A stretch of DNA of 64,000 nt from Vibrio tubiashii ATCC 19109 (GTDB taxonomy: Bacteria > Pseudomonadota > Gammaproteobacteria > Enterobacterales > Vibrionaceae). Under the pieces are notes generated by a model. The model had not been told where the DNA came from. It worked only from the letters and a program-made list of their open reading frames with translations, and ran no database searches. Shown here in pieces: positions 22,552 to 30,041 of the stretch; within the stretch, counting starts at the first letter, position 1, and each line of letters starts with the position of its first letter. The stretch is from the NCBI RefSeq assembly GCF_000772105.1, contig NZ_CP009354.1, forward strand, positions 2,790,001 through 2,854,000. The letters run 5' to 3'. The position numbers and the translations under genes are program-made.

Positions 22552-23625
22552 ATGGCTGAAAATGGGCCAATAGAAGAAGTCGCAAAGATTGTCTCTTCTA
22601 AGCTATTTGAACGATTTAAATGGAGTCAATATGGTCCATACGACCAAGACTTTCCTTGTAGAAAAGAAAACGAACATAAACCCAAAGATAAACAACAAAA
22701 GCATACACACCCTGTCGATGTGGTGTTCAGCTACAAAGACCCATACCTGAACAAAACTATCTATCTGAATACAGATCTTAAAAGCTACGCTAAAGCTTCA
22801 ATAAATGTAGGAATGATTGAAGGCGCCCTTACATCTTTGGCAAACACCATAGACTGCGCGCAAAATAGTACCGACTGGCAAGATAAGTACAGAGTATGCA
22901 ACTCAAACTTCGAAGTCCGAGGAATGCTGTTTGTATATAACCATGACAATCTTTCAAAAAAAGATTTCTATGAATTCTTTTATCCGCCAAAACCCTCTGG
23001 TAATCGCAAACGTCCCAAGTCTGTAAAGTTGGACAAAATTAAGCTTCCCAAGAACAAGCAAATTCACATCATTGAACCTCGACTAATAGATTACATGATG
23101 ACATTAGTCTCTGACATGAATGAGTTGATTAGTGAATCAACTTTCCCTAAAGACGATTATGGTTTTTACTACCCTCAGCTTACGTATCATAAGGTAACCA
23201 ATACTAAACACAATTTACCTGCAACAATAGAATTGCTCGCTTCACCATTCCTGATAATCAAGCATGGACCAGTCGAAGAATATGACAAAAGAAAAGGTTG
23301 CTTGTGTGAAGTTAGTCCCGAAGGTTTCATCGTGTACTACAACCGAGAAGGTTCAAAAGACTTAGAATTTTTGTACCTATTAGATACATTATCTAAATTC
23401 CAGATTCTCGATGGTTCAAATCGTATTCAAATTAGAGTCGCACACCCTAATAGAGATAAATCTATCCGAACTAACTTCAGGAGAGCCGTCGAAAAGTACG
23501 CTCATGACTGGGGGTATGACGAAGAAGCCAAGGAGTATTTAGATAGTATTCAGTTAACTACTGTTCCACTCGTAAAGCAGTTCTATTGTACGGAAGAGAT
23601 CTCATGGAGTCGTGACTATGACTAA
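22552..23625 (+). CDS. PD-(D/E)XK nuclease-like protein, first gene of the unknown operon
   Basis: 357 aa. No family recognised from overall sequence. A PD-(D/E)XK nuclease core is suggested by an N-terminal helix with acidic residues (IEEVAKIVSSKLFERF, 7-22), then HPVDVVFS with Asp56, then a strand IYLNTDLKSYAK with Asp75-x-Lys77, then a helix (KASINVGMIEGALTSLAN). The spacing D-x18-D-x-K fits the fold. The rest (about 130-357) is unassigned and hydrophilic. The ATG follows TAGGGGTTTTT. Its 3' end overlaps the next gene by 8 bases, so it is the first of three coupled genes. Anti-phage restriction-like activity is a guess from fold, operon form and island setting. Confidence 0.6.
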   Translation: MAENGPIEEVAKIVSSKLFERFKWSQYGPYDQDFPCRKENEHKPKDKQQKHTHPVDVVFSYKDPYLNKTIYLNTDLKSYAKASINVGMIEGALTSLANTIDCAQNSTDWQDKYRVCNSNFEVRGMLFVYNHDNLSKKDFYEFFYPPKPSGNRKRPKSVKLDKIKLPKNKQIHIIEPRLIDYMMTLVSDMNELISESTFPKDDYGFYYPQLTYHKVTNTKHNLPATIELLASPFLIIKHGPVEEYDKRKGCLCEVSPEGFIVYYNREGSKDLEFLYLLDTLSKFQILDGSNRIQIRVAHPNRDKSIRTNFRRAVEKYAHDWGYDEEAKEYLDSIQLTTVPLVKQFYCTEEISWSRDYD

Positions 23626-24748
23626 AAACTATCTATATAGTGTTACTGACAAGGCTCTTTTTGATGCTCTAAATCAGTCAAAGATTACAAACAATGAACT
23701 CAGGGACCTATTTCTCACCAGAGGTGTTCTTACATCTAAAAACACTGACAGAGAAGAGCTAGCTAAAAACTTTTCTAAGTACGTGCACGACTACTATGAT
23801 CATCAAAGAATAGCCTCAGCCTTAGGGACAACCCCGAGGAGAGAAAAGATAACATCCTCATTTATCTCAAATGAACTAGACACCCAAACTCTTGAAAGTG
23901 CAGCGGAAAAGCTGAAAGAAAAGATCACAGAAGAAAACAACCTTTGCCACATCTATCAAAAAAGTGATGGTACTTTTGTAGTAGAAGTTACCTACGAGGT
24001 GATTGATTACAATAAAAGTGATTTCAAGCAAGTAGTTCAGAAAACATCAACAATAGAAATTGAAAAAGCTCCAAGTGGCTTAACTATTAGACGCCCTGAT
24101 AACGACCACATCAAAGAGTATGAAGAGAGCCTTCTTTCATTTATCGAAGAAGAAAGTCCTGGGACTGAACTAGATAGAACCCATATCAATCTCATGAACA
24201 TAGAAAAAGAAAGCCTTAGGACCAAGTTCTTCACATCTTTAGTGAAAGAAATGTCAGGGTACAAACTAAAAGATGTAAGTGACGTCTATGTATACAAACC
24301 TAAAGTTGAATCTGCTTTTATGGATCACGAAGATGATCCAGAAGAAGGGGTCCACATAACAAAGGTATCTCTGAAAGGAGAAGGCGTTCTTATTTCTCCT
24401 GAGCTTGACTCACTCTACGAGCGTTCGTTTTACATTTGGAAAATTAGATGGCGAGTTGCCGAAGACCTTGTAGACCCAGACTACTTTGATTTTGAGGCTC
24501 AGTTTAGTGATCCTAAAAACTGTAGTGGCTTTTCTTTCATTTCTCGAGGGGCTATTAGATATCGAGGCAAAGGAGTTTACAACAAAACTAATTCTCAATT
24601 ATCAGAAGATGAAGAAACTAAATTTACACGATTGATTGAACAGACTGCTAAAAAAATAGTAGCAGATATCAACGAAACGTCTCAGGGAGGTGGAGGACAT
24701 GACAGTAAAGATAAAGTGGCTAACGATCAAGACTCCCAAATCTCTTGA
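23618..24748 (+). CDS. Unknown protein, second gene of the three-gene operon
   Basis: 376 aa from the ATG at 23618 (GGAG 8 bases upstream; a GTG at 23612 is the alternative). Not recognised. No membrane segment, signal peptide or catalytic motif is evident. Residues about 80-115 look helical and charged (LDTQTLESAAEKLKEKITEE). The region 270-345 has many aromatic residues and alternating strands (SFYIWKIRWRV, FSFISRGAIRYRGKGVY). The C-terminal 25 residues are a polar Gly/Asp/Ser tail encoded where the third gene begins. It overlaps the first gene by 8 bases and the third by 50, so the three proteins probably work together. Confidence 0.6.
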   Translation: MTKNYLYSVTDKALFDALNQSKITNNELRDLFLTRGVLTSKNTDREELAKNFSKYVHDYYDHQRIASALGTTPRREKITSSFISNELDTQTLESAAEKLKEKITEENNLCHIYQKSDGTFVVEVTYEVIDYNKSDFKQVVQKTSTIEIEKAPSGLTIRRPDNDHIKEYEESLLSFIEEESPGTELDRTHINLMNIEKESLRTKFFTSLVKEMSGYKLKDVSDVYVYKPKVESAFMDHEDDPEEGVHITKVSLKGEGVLISPELDSLYERSFYIWKIRWRVAEDLVDPDYFDFEAQFSDPKNCSGFSFISRGAIRYRGKGVYNKTNSQLSEDEETKFTRLIEQTAKKIVADINETSQGGGGHDSKDKVANDQDSQIS

Positions 24749-25403
24749 TGATATATATTTACTACTAACGCAATACCCTTATAGCGAATCTGAAAGTCTG
24801 GGGTTTGTTGGGGTGGGTAACAATGATGGACGAATAGAAGCTACATTTACTGAATGCAAGAAAACTTATTCGGAGATAGAAGACCCGTTTGGTAACATTA
24901 CTGAGCAAGAACTTGTCTCCTACTCATATTTTGATTTCTGCATTGAATCTCTAGCAGATGGTTTAGTTTTGCTTTCCGTGTATGCACCTCCTAAATCATT
25001 GAAACCTCTAACCCGAAAGCTGGGGGAGATATTTGATTTCAATGCCGTAGTTAGTGGCTTAAAGCTTGATATTGATTTGTTCTTGAGGGTCTTCAAAGAT
25101 CAACACAACGCAACCTCTATTCAAATTGAGAAATTGAAAATGAGTGGCTTGGTGCTAAACAATTCAAGTAAAGCGAACATTGAGATAACCTCTAGTTCTG
25201 ATGCTAGCAAAGAGATATCCAACTTTACTGAGGGTAAACACTACACACTAGATAGGGTAAGAGCTCTGGCTTTGCACCATGGTTCCGCTATAAAATTCGA
25301 ACTATCTAAAGCAGGTTCATTAGCCATACGGGACCAATACATTCAAATGTTTACATCCATACTTAAAGACTATATGGCAGCTAGAATAAATAGCCACGTA
25401 TAG
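24699..25403 (+). CDS. Unknown protein, third gene of the three-gene operon
   Basis: 234 aa from the ATG at 24699, preceded by GGAGGTGGAGGAC, a very strong ribosome binding site inside the coding end of the second gene. Not recognised. It is soluble and acidic, with alternating hydrophobic strands in the first 110 residues (DGLVLLSVYAPP) and helical character at the C-terminus (RDQYIQMFTSILKDYMAAR). The strong ribosome binding site suggests it is needed in good amount relative to its partners, which is inference. The operon ends 58 bases before a converging HTH gene. Confidence 0.6.
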   Translation: MTVKIKWLTIKTPKSLDDIYLLLTQYPYSESESLGFVGVGNNDGRIEATFTECKKTYSEIEDPFGNITEQELVSYSYFDFCIESLADGLVLLSVYAPPKSLKPLTRKLGEIFDFNAVVSGLKLDIDLFLRVFKDQHNATSIQIEKLKMSGLVLNNSSKANIEITSSSDASKEISNFTEGKHYTLDRVRALALHHGSAIKFELSKAGSLAIRDQYIQMFTSILKDYMAARINSHV

Positions 25404-25411
25404 AAGCAATT

Positions 25412-25438
25412 GCTAGCTACGCTCGTCACGTGGCTAGC
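25412..25438. terminator. Hairpin between converging genes (weak terminator candidate)
   Basis: GCTAGCTACG and CGTGGCTAGC form a 10-bp stem with one wobble pair and a 7-base loop. No T run follows on the plus strand, so intrinsic termination is uncertain. Confidence 0.4.
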
Positions 25439-25460
25439 TCATCCGGAAGTTAACGGCGTT

Positions 25461-26003
25461 TTATATAAGAGGTCTTATGCTATTAATTACCTTACATGCT
25501 TCTTTGTAATCTTTATTAACTAAGGGGAGTTCAACAAGTTCTAACATGTATTCCTTAACGTCCCTCAGACCAAAGAACTGCTCATTGCGCCACTCATTTA
25601 ACCAGTTAAATATTGTCCGTTCAGAGACGCCTATTATTTCCGATAAGTGTAAATGAGTAGCTCCAGCCTCACAAAGCAACTGCATTGCACATAGTCTCCA
25701 GCGCTTATCTTCCCAAGAGATACTTTGTCCACTTCTCCCAACATTCCAAGCGCGCTGACCCAACGAAAGTAAATGCAAGTTACCCAAAATGTATTCCTCT
25801 AAAACAGGGTCAACTGGTTCCCCTTGCCTTCTTGCAGATTCGTACTTAGAGATTAAGTGCCTTACATCAGAAATATCGTTGACCTCAACTGGACTAATAA
25901 TTGATGGTTCCGTCTCTTCTGTTACTTCTTCTGATGATAACCATTCAATCATCTCATCAGTATCCATTTCATACACTGATTCTGGAATTTCTTGTTCGCT
26001 CAC
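25461..26003 (-). CDS. HTH-domain protein downstream of the integrase
   Basis: 180 aa. THLHLSEIIGVSERTIFNW (117-135) is a clear helix-turn-helix of the Sigma-70 region 4/terminase-small-subunit style. The first 45 residues are very acidic. Its start at 26003 lies 35 bases inside the 3' end of the integrase gene in another frame, so the two are co-transcribed. It is probably a regulator or recombination accessory protein of the island; the family is not one I can name. Confidence 0.6.
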   Translation of the reverse strand: MSEQEIPESVYEMDTDEMIEWLSSEEVTEETEPSIISPVEVNDISDVRHLISKYESARRQGEPVDPVLEEYILGNLHLLSLGQRAWNVGRSGQSISWEDKRWRLCAMQLLCEAGATHLHLSEIIGVSERTIFNWLNEWRNEQFFGLRDVKEYMLELVELPLVNKDYKEACKVINSIRPLI

Positions 26004-27009
26004 TAATACCTCCCATTACATCATCTATCAAAGCCGCCTTGTGTTTTACACACAGGTGAGCATACCTTTGAGTCATTTGAATTGATTTATGCCCCAAGAC
26101 TTCAGCAATCTGAAGTAGAGAAGCCCCATTTTTGGCTAAGATTGAGGCTGCTGTATGCCTTAAATCATGAAAACGAAAGTTAGCAATAGCCGCCTTTTCC
26201 AAGGCTCTAATCCAGTGCTTATCGAAGTTACGAAAATAATCATGCTGGTGGTTAGGGTGAGGAAATACATAACACTCCCCTATTCTGCGAAACTTCATAA
26301 GCTCTTCGAGCACGTTATCAGTAAGAGGCAAGATTCTAGGCTCACCGTTTTTTGTCTCTTTAAGAAGCCCCACTCGCTCTTTAAAGTCGATGTCAGATCA
26401 ACGAAGGGTAAGCAATTCAGTTCTTCTAGCACCCGTGGTAACTGCCATTAAAACCAGAAGGTAAAGCCTGTCCCAGTTGGAAGCACGGGACACTGTCAAA
26501 AGTCTATTTAACTCTAAATCACTTAGAAAGCGGGTCCTAGCGTTGTCTTCCTTTAACTGTTTCACTTCTCGTGCCGGATTGTGTTGGATATCATATTCAT
26601 CTGCAAGGTAGGTATAAATCGCACTAAGAGCAGCTTTATAACGATTGATAGTTGCAGGAGCCCTACCTATGTTCTTTAATTGTTTCAAAGAGTCTTTCAC
26701 GTGCCTTTTGGTTATTTGGCCTGTTGGCTTATCACCATACTGTTGACACCACCAAGCAAGACGTTGGGCTATTGAGACATCCTTACCCGAGTGTTGGGCT
26801 AAATAGTCACTACAAGCATCTTGAAGTGATAAGACAGCTGTAACGTGCTGCGTGAGCAAATTGGATAAGTCATCGTTAGCAATAAGCTGAGCATTAAACT
26901 TCTCCGCCTCTTTCTTTCGATCAAACACTTTGGATATGCGCTTTCCGTTACGCATCATATGGACTCGGTATCTTTTACCGGATTTACGTTGTAGAACTTG
27001 AATAGCCAT
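25969..27009 (-). pseudogene. int: Tyrosine integrase with in-frame TGA (Trp204 to stop)
   Basis: The full frame would encode 346 residues. A TGA at 26398-26400 interrupts it after residue 203 (TGARRTELLTLR-stop-SDIDFKE). The reading frame is the same on both sides, so this is a nonsense change, not a frameshift; related integrases have Trp at this place (LRWSDID) and TGG to TGA is one base. Catalytic residues are otherwise present: Arg195 (TGARRTE), Lys220, His281 and Arg284 (HDLRH), His307 (LGHKS) and Tyr316 (RYAHL). The N-terminal arm-binding domain starts MAIQVLQRKSGKRYRVHMM. A GTG at 26373 could restart the C-terminal half but it would lack Arg195. Confidence 0.85.
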
Positions 27010-27021
27010 AAATTGTACCTA

Positions 27022-27039
27022 TTACGCATAATTACACAC
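27022..27039. repeat. Paired TTACACAC-like repeats, right end
   Basis: A degenerate copy TTACGCAT (27022-27029) and a perfect TTACACAC (27032-27039), 10 bases apart, between the integrase start and the tRNA. They match the paired sites at 17747 and 21970. Confidence 0.5.
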
Positions 27040-27088
27040 GATGGATACAACCGCAGCTTTGTGAGAGAGAGTTTTTCTTTGCCCAAAT

Positions 27089-27181
27089 ACGACGAAAGCC
27101 CTGCTATAAGCAGAGCTTTCTAAATATGGTACCGGTGGGCGGACTTGAACCGCCACGCCCGAAGGCAACGGATTTTGAATC
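27089..27181. repeat. Right direct repeat of the island (attachment-site copy)
   Basis: 93 bases matching 17562-17653. It contains an imperfect terminator hairpin (27095-27119, one mismatch) and the 3' 55 bases of the intact tRNA-Leu. The island therefore carried the tRNA 3' end and its own downstream hairpin. Confidence 0.9.
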
Positions 27182-27211
27182 CGTCGTGTATACCAATTTC
27201 ACCACACCGGC
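27127..27211 (-). tRNA. tRNA-Leu (CAA)
   Basis: 85 nt with encoded CCA and a long variable arm (GTTGCCTTCGGGC region). Anticodon loop TTCAAAA gives CAA. It is intact and is the integration target of the island; its 3' half was restored by island DNA. Confidence 0.95.
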
Positions 27212-27469
27212 ATCTGAGGACTTTGTCCTTTGATGCTTCGCATTATACGTATGCATTTTAGCTCTGCAAGGAGAAAAACCTTAGATAACCGTTGTTTGCT
27301 GATAATTTCGCCACGTTTCTGCAATTTTTGTCTTGTTCGTTGCGTTAGTAGGTGATTTAGCAGCTCCTCTTCAAGGCAGCTGTATGACTGAAGGTAAGTA
27401 TTATTGAGCTTCTGTAAAAGGCGAAAAGCACAGTATCCTCAAGTATGATTCTCACAAGAGGCGTAACCC

Positions 27470-28225
27470 ATGAGATTGTTGAATGCCCAATTATTTGTTT
27501 TTAGTTTGCTCTACTCTACCACGATAACCCTAGCGTATTCAGACATTGAGTCTTATCCGTATCAACTTGGTAACGGCAACAATACTCCAGAGCCTCCTGG
27601 CTTATCTTTAGATATCCTCAATCAAGTCGCCACGCAATTAAACATAAAAATAAAGTACTTCCGATTACCAGGGAAAAGAGTACTTGAGTACATCGAGAGC
27701 GGTGAAGTCGATGGTGGATTTATATTTTCCTACAACTCTACTAGAGCCCAATTCGCACAGTACCCGATGAAAGGCACAATGCCAGATGGTGAAAAGCGTA
27801 TCGCAACACTTGGGTACTATTTTTATAAGCTTAAAGGACAACCTCTAGAGTGGGACGGTGCAAATTTCTCAAAACTTGAAAACAATTTCATCGCAGCACA
27901 TCTTGGTTTTTCCATCACGAGTAAACTCAAACAAAACAATATCAAAGTGCATGAAGCTAAAACCACAGAGCAGCTTTTTGCGATGCTGAGATCACGTCGA
28001 ATAGAGGCAATTGCGATCCAAAACACCATCGCTCAAGAATACCTTAGAGATAAGCCATGGTCTGATGAAATCGAACAAGTTCTGCCAGCGATTACGACGA
28101 AAGATTACTTCCTTATCTTTAACCAGAATTTTGCTCGTTCTAATCAGGACTTAGTGAATCAAATATGGCTAGTCATCAGTGCAATCAGAGATAAGGTGAT
28201 ATCAGAGAAAAATGACAAATACTGA
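27470..28225 (+). CDS. Periplasmic solute-binding-like protein (PBP2 fold)
   Basis: 251 aa. The signal peptide is MRLLNAQLFVFSLLYSTTIT-LAYS. The mature part has the pattern of the SBP_bac_3 family: PPGLSLDILNQVATQLNIKI (about 42-61), YIESGEVDGGF and later a second lobe with TTEQLFAMLRSRRIEAI. No permease or ATPase gene is adjacent, so it may be a stand-alone sensor or scavenging protein, as many Vibrio have. Ligand unknown. It lies just outside the right end of the island, and a similar gene is at 60372. Confidence 0.75.
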   Translation: MRLLNAQLFVFSLLYSTTITLAYSDIESYPYQLGNGNNTPEPPGLSLDILNQVATQLNIKIKYFRLPGKRVLEYIESGEVDGGFIFSYNSTRAQFAQYPMKGTMPDGEKRIATLGYYFYKLKGQPLEWDGANFSKLENNFIAAHLGFSITSKLKQNNIKVHEAKTTEQLFAMLRSRRIEAIAIQNTIAQEYLRDKPWSDEIEQVLPAITTKDYFLIFNQNFARSNQDLVNQIWLVISAIRDKVISEKNDKY

Positions 28226-28348
28226 TGTTATGATGATTATCCATTGCTCTCACTTCACGAATTGAAAAGTCTGTGGACAAACTCTCTTTTCAGCGCTTTA
28301 GGGACACTATATTCTGTCGGCTTATTTTGTTTTAAGTAAGTGAGTGTT

Positions 28349-28825
28349 ATGTCTGCAACAGAGGCATTGCCACCAGCAGGGCTTTTTCGCCGCCTTGGTG
28401 CGCTTTTATATGATGGATTAATTATCATTGCTGTAGAAATGATGGCGGCGGGTGTTGTCGTCGCAATTTTACATGCATTGATGGCAATGGGACTATTTGG
28501 CCTTGGTGGATTTGAGGATGTAAGTGACTTTCTAACTAACCATCCAATTTGGAGCCCTGTTTATACTGCTTACTTAGCCTTTGTTTGGATCTACTTCTTT
28601 GTCTTTTTCTGGACTCGCGCAGGCCAAACGTTGGGGATGCGAGCATGGAAATTGCACATGTGCAGTAATGATGGCTCTCCAGTGACTGTGACTCAGGCGT
28701 TGATTCGCATTGGCACTTCAGGTTTTGGCCTAGCTAATTTGACTGTACCAATCGACCCTAAAAAACGTGGTTTTCATGATATTTGGGCAAAGACCCAAGT
28801 AGTTGTCCTACCAAAAGCTAACTAG
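28349..28825 (+). CDS. RDD family membrane protein
   Basis: 158 aa from the ATG at 28349 (an in-frame GTG 9 bases upstream is less likely). The RDD signature is present: GLFRRLGALLYDGLIIIAVE (about 11-30), then two further hydrophobic segments, WIYFFVFFWTRAGQTLGMRAW (about 81-101) and a C-terminal GFHDIWAKTQVVV. RDD proteins are three- or four-helix inner-membrane proteins, some with Na+/H+ antiport-like roles; here the function is unknown. Confidence 0.85.
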   Translation: MSATEALPPAGLFRRLGALLYDGLIIIAVEMMAAGVVVAILHALMAMGLFGLGGFEDVSDFLTNHPIWSPVYTAYLAFVWIYFFVFFWTRAGQTLGMRAWKLHMCSNDGSPVTVTQALIRIGTSGFGLANLTVPIDPKKRGFHDIWAKTQVVVLPKAN

Positions 28826-28846
28826 CGTCAAGTTAAGAACATACAA

Positions 28847-28873
28847 AAAGGGAAAGCTAAATGCTTTCCCTTT
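28847..28873. terminator. Bidirectional terminator between the RDD gene and luxS
   Basis: AAAGGGAAAGC / GCTTTCCCTTT, 11-bp stem with a 5-base loop, between converging genes, with A and T tracts on both sides. Confidence 0.85.
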
Positions 28874-28889
28874 CGCTTTAAATCGATCG

Positions 28890-29408
28890 CTAGTCTATTT
28901 TAAGCTCTTTTAGCATCTCTTCTGGCAGTGCTAGCTCATCATTTTTGTTAACCGAAACTCCAGCTGCAAGAATAGCTTCAGCAATCTGTTTCGCTTCATC
29001 TAACGAGTGCATAGCCGCTGTACCACATTGGTACTCATTCAGCTCTGGGATTTTGTTCTGGCTCTCGACTTTTAACACATCTTGCATTGCAGATAGCCAA
29101 GCTTCGGCAACTTGCTGCTCTTGTGGCGTACCAATCAGGCTCATGTAAAAACCTGTACGACAGCCCATTGGAGAAATATCAATAATTTCTACAGCTTCAC
29201 CATTCAGGTGATTACGCATAAAGCCTGCGTAGAGGTGCTCTAGAGTATGAATTCCTTTCTCTGACAAGATATCTTTATTTGGCGCGGTAAAGCGTAGGTC
29301 AAATACCGTAATGGTGTCACCTTTTGGTGTCGTCATGGTTTTTGCCACACGAACAGCAGGCGCATTCATGCGTGTGTGGTCTACGGTAAAACTATCTAAT
29401 AACGGCAT
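28890..29408 (-). CDS. luxS: S-ribosylhomocysteine lyase (autoinducer-2 synthase)
   Basis: 172 aa, the standard length. It cleaves S-ribosylhomocysteine to homocysteine and DPD, the precursor of the AI-2 quorum-sensing signal. The metal ligands His54 and His58 (HTLEH) and Cys128 ([10 protein letters not shown]) and the catalytic Cys83 (MGCRTGFYM) are all present. It sits downstream of gshA and a lipoprotein gene on the same strand, an order common in Vibrio. It has its own ribosome binding site (GGAGAAGT). Confidence 0.98.
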   Translation of the reverse strand: MPLLDSFTVDHTRMNAPAVRVAKTMTTPKGDTITVFDLRFTAPNKDILSEKGIHTLEHLYAGFMRNHLNGEAVEIIDISPMGCRTGFYMSLIGTPQEQQVAEAWLSAMQDVLKVESQNKIPELNEYQCGTAAMHSLDEAKQIAEAILAAGVSVNKNDELALPEEMLKELKID

Positions 29409-29432
29409 TGTACTTCTCCATGTTTACTGCTC

Positions 29433-30032
29433 TTAAAAGAACCAGCTTCTATTGTCTTCTAATTCTTGTCGGCACTGCTTGAGTTGCCAACCATAGTCCT
29501 TTGCTTGCTGCTCCACTTTACGAGCAACTTTCACCAATGAGGGCTTACTTTGGTAGCTTTTTCTTTTAAAGCCTCCGCGCCCTTCATGATAAGCGAGATA
29601 CTGATTATAGGCATCCCACTTAGATACGCCCAACTGCTTTTGCGTGGCATCCGTATACCAACCCACAAACATCATCGCGTCTGAAAAATCGGTTCTCGAA
29701 CCACCATGATTGGTTGCCTTCTGAAAATCTTCCCATGCAGGGTCTTGAGCCTGCGCATAACCATAAGCACTGCTCACTCGCCCCCAAGGAATGATACCTA
29801 GAATATAGTCCTTCGGCGGTCTGGCATCATGGCGATAGCTGCTTTCTTGCTTGATAAACGCCATGGCGACCTGAATAGGAGTTCCCCACTCTTCTTGCAT
29901 GTCTAGCGCATCGTCATACCAATCTGGTTTTTCACGAAATATTTCGCACAGGTTGGTCTGATTTTTTGGTGGCGCAGTGGCACAACCACCTAACACCACC
30001 AAACTAAGGATGACAACTAACGTCCTTATCAC
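29433..30032 (-). CDS. Lipoprotein with lytic-transglycosylase-like SLT fold
   Basis: 199 aa. Signal sequence MIRTLVVILSLVVLGGCA with a lipobox (LGGC), so a lipid-anchored envelope protein. FIKQESSYRHDARPP (about 59-73) has the catalytic-Glu motif ES of SLT-type lytic transglycosylases, and SAYGYAQAQDPAWEDFQ resembles the following GLMQ-type block. YNQYLAYHEGRGGF is the third block. It therefore probably cleaves or binds peptidoglycan. It lies 9 bases downstream of gshA and is co-transcribed with it. Confidence 0.75.
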   Translation of the reverse strand: MIRTLVVILSLVVLGGCATAPPKNQTNLCEIFREKPDWYDDALDMQEEWGTPIQVAMAFIKQESSYRHDARPPKDYILGIIPWGRVSSAYGYAQAQDPAWEDFQKATNHGGSRTDFSDAMMFVGWYTDATQKQLGVSKWDAYNQYLAYHEGRGGFKRKSYQSKPSLVKVARKVEQQAKDYGWQLKQCRQELEDNRSWFF

Positions 30033-30041
30033 TTTGCTACC

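Larger units (their letters stand above)
17599..27181. mobile_element. Genomic island integrated in tRNA-Leu(CAA)
   Basis: About 9.6 kb between two copies of the tRNA-Leu 3' end. The intact tRNA is at the right end, with a tyrosine integrase gene starting 118 bases inside it, the usual arrangement for tRNA-targeting islands. Gene density, AT-rich base use and unfamiliar proteins differ from the conserved housekeeping genes on both sides. Cargo: a T6SS effector/immunity pair, a YagK/YfjJ-domain protein, an AlpA-like protein, a three-gene unknown operon and a HTH protein. The integrase has a premature stop, so excision may be impaired. Confidence 0.9.

Noticed and set aside
25969..27009. Frameshift in the integrase
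   Set aside because: The two halves are in the same frame (27 bases between the stop and the downstream GTG, a multiple of three), so the defect is a nonsense codon.
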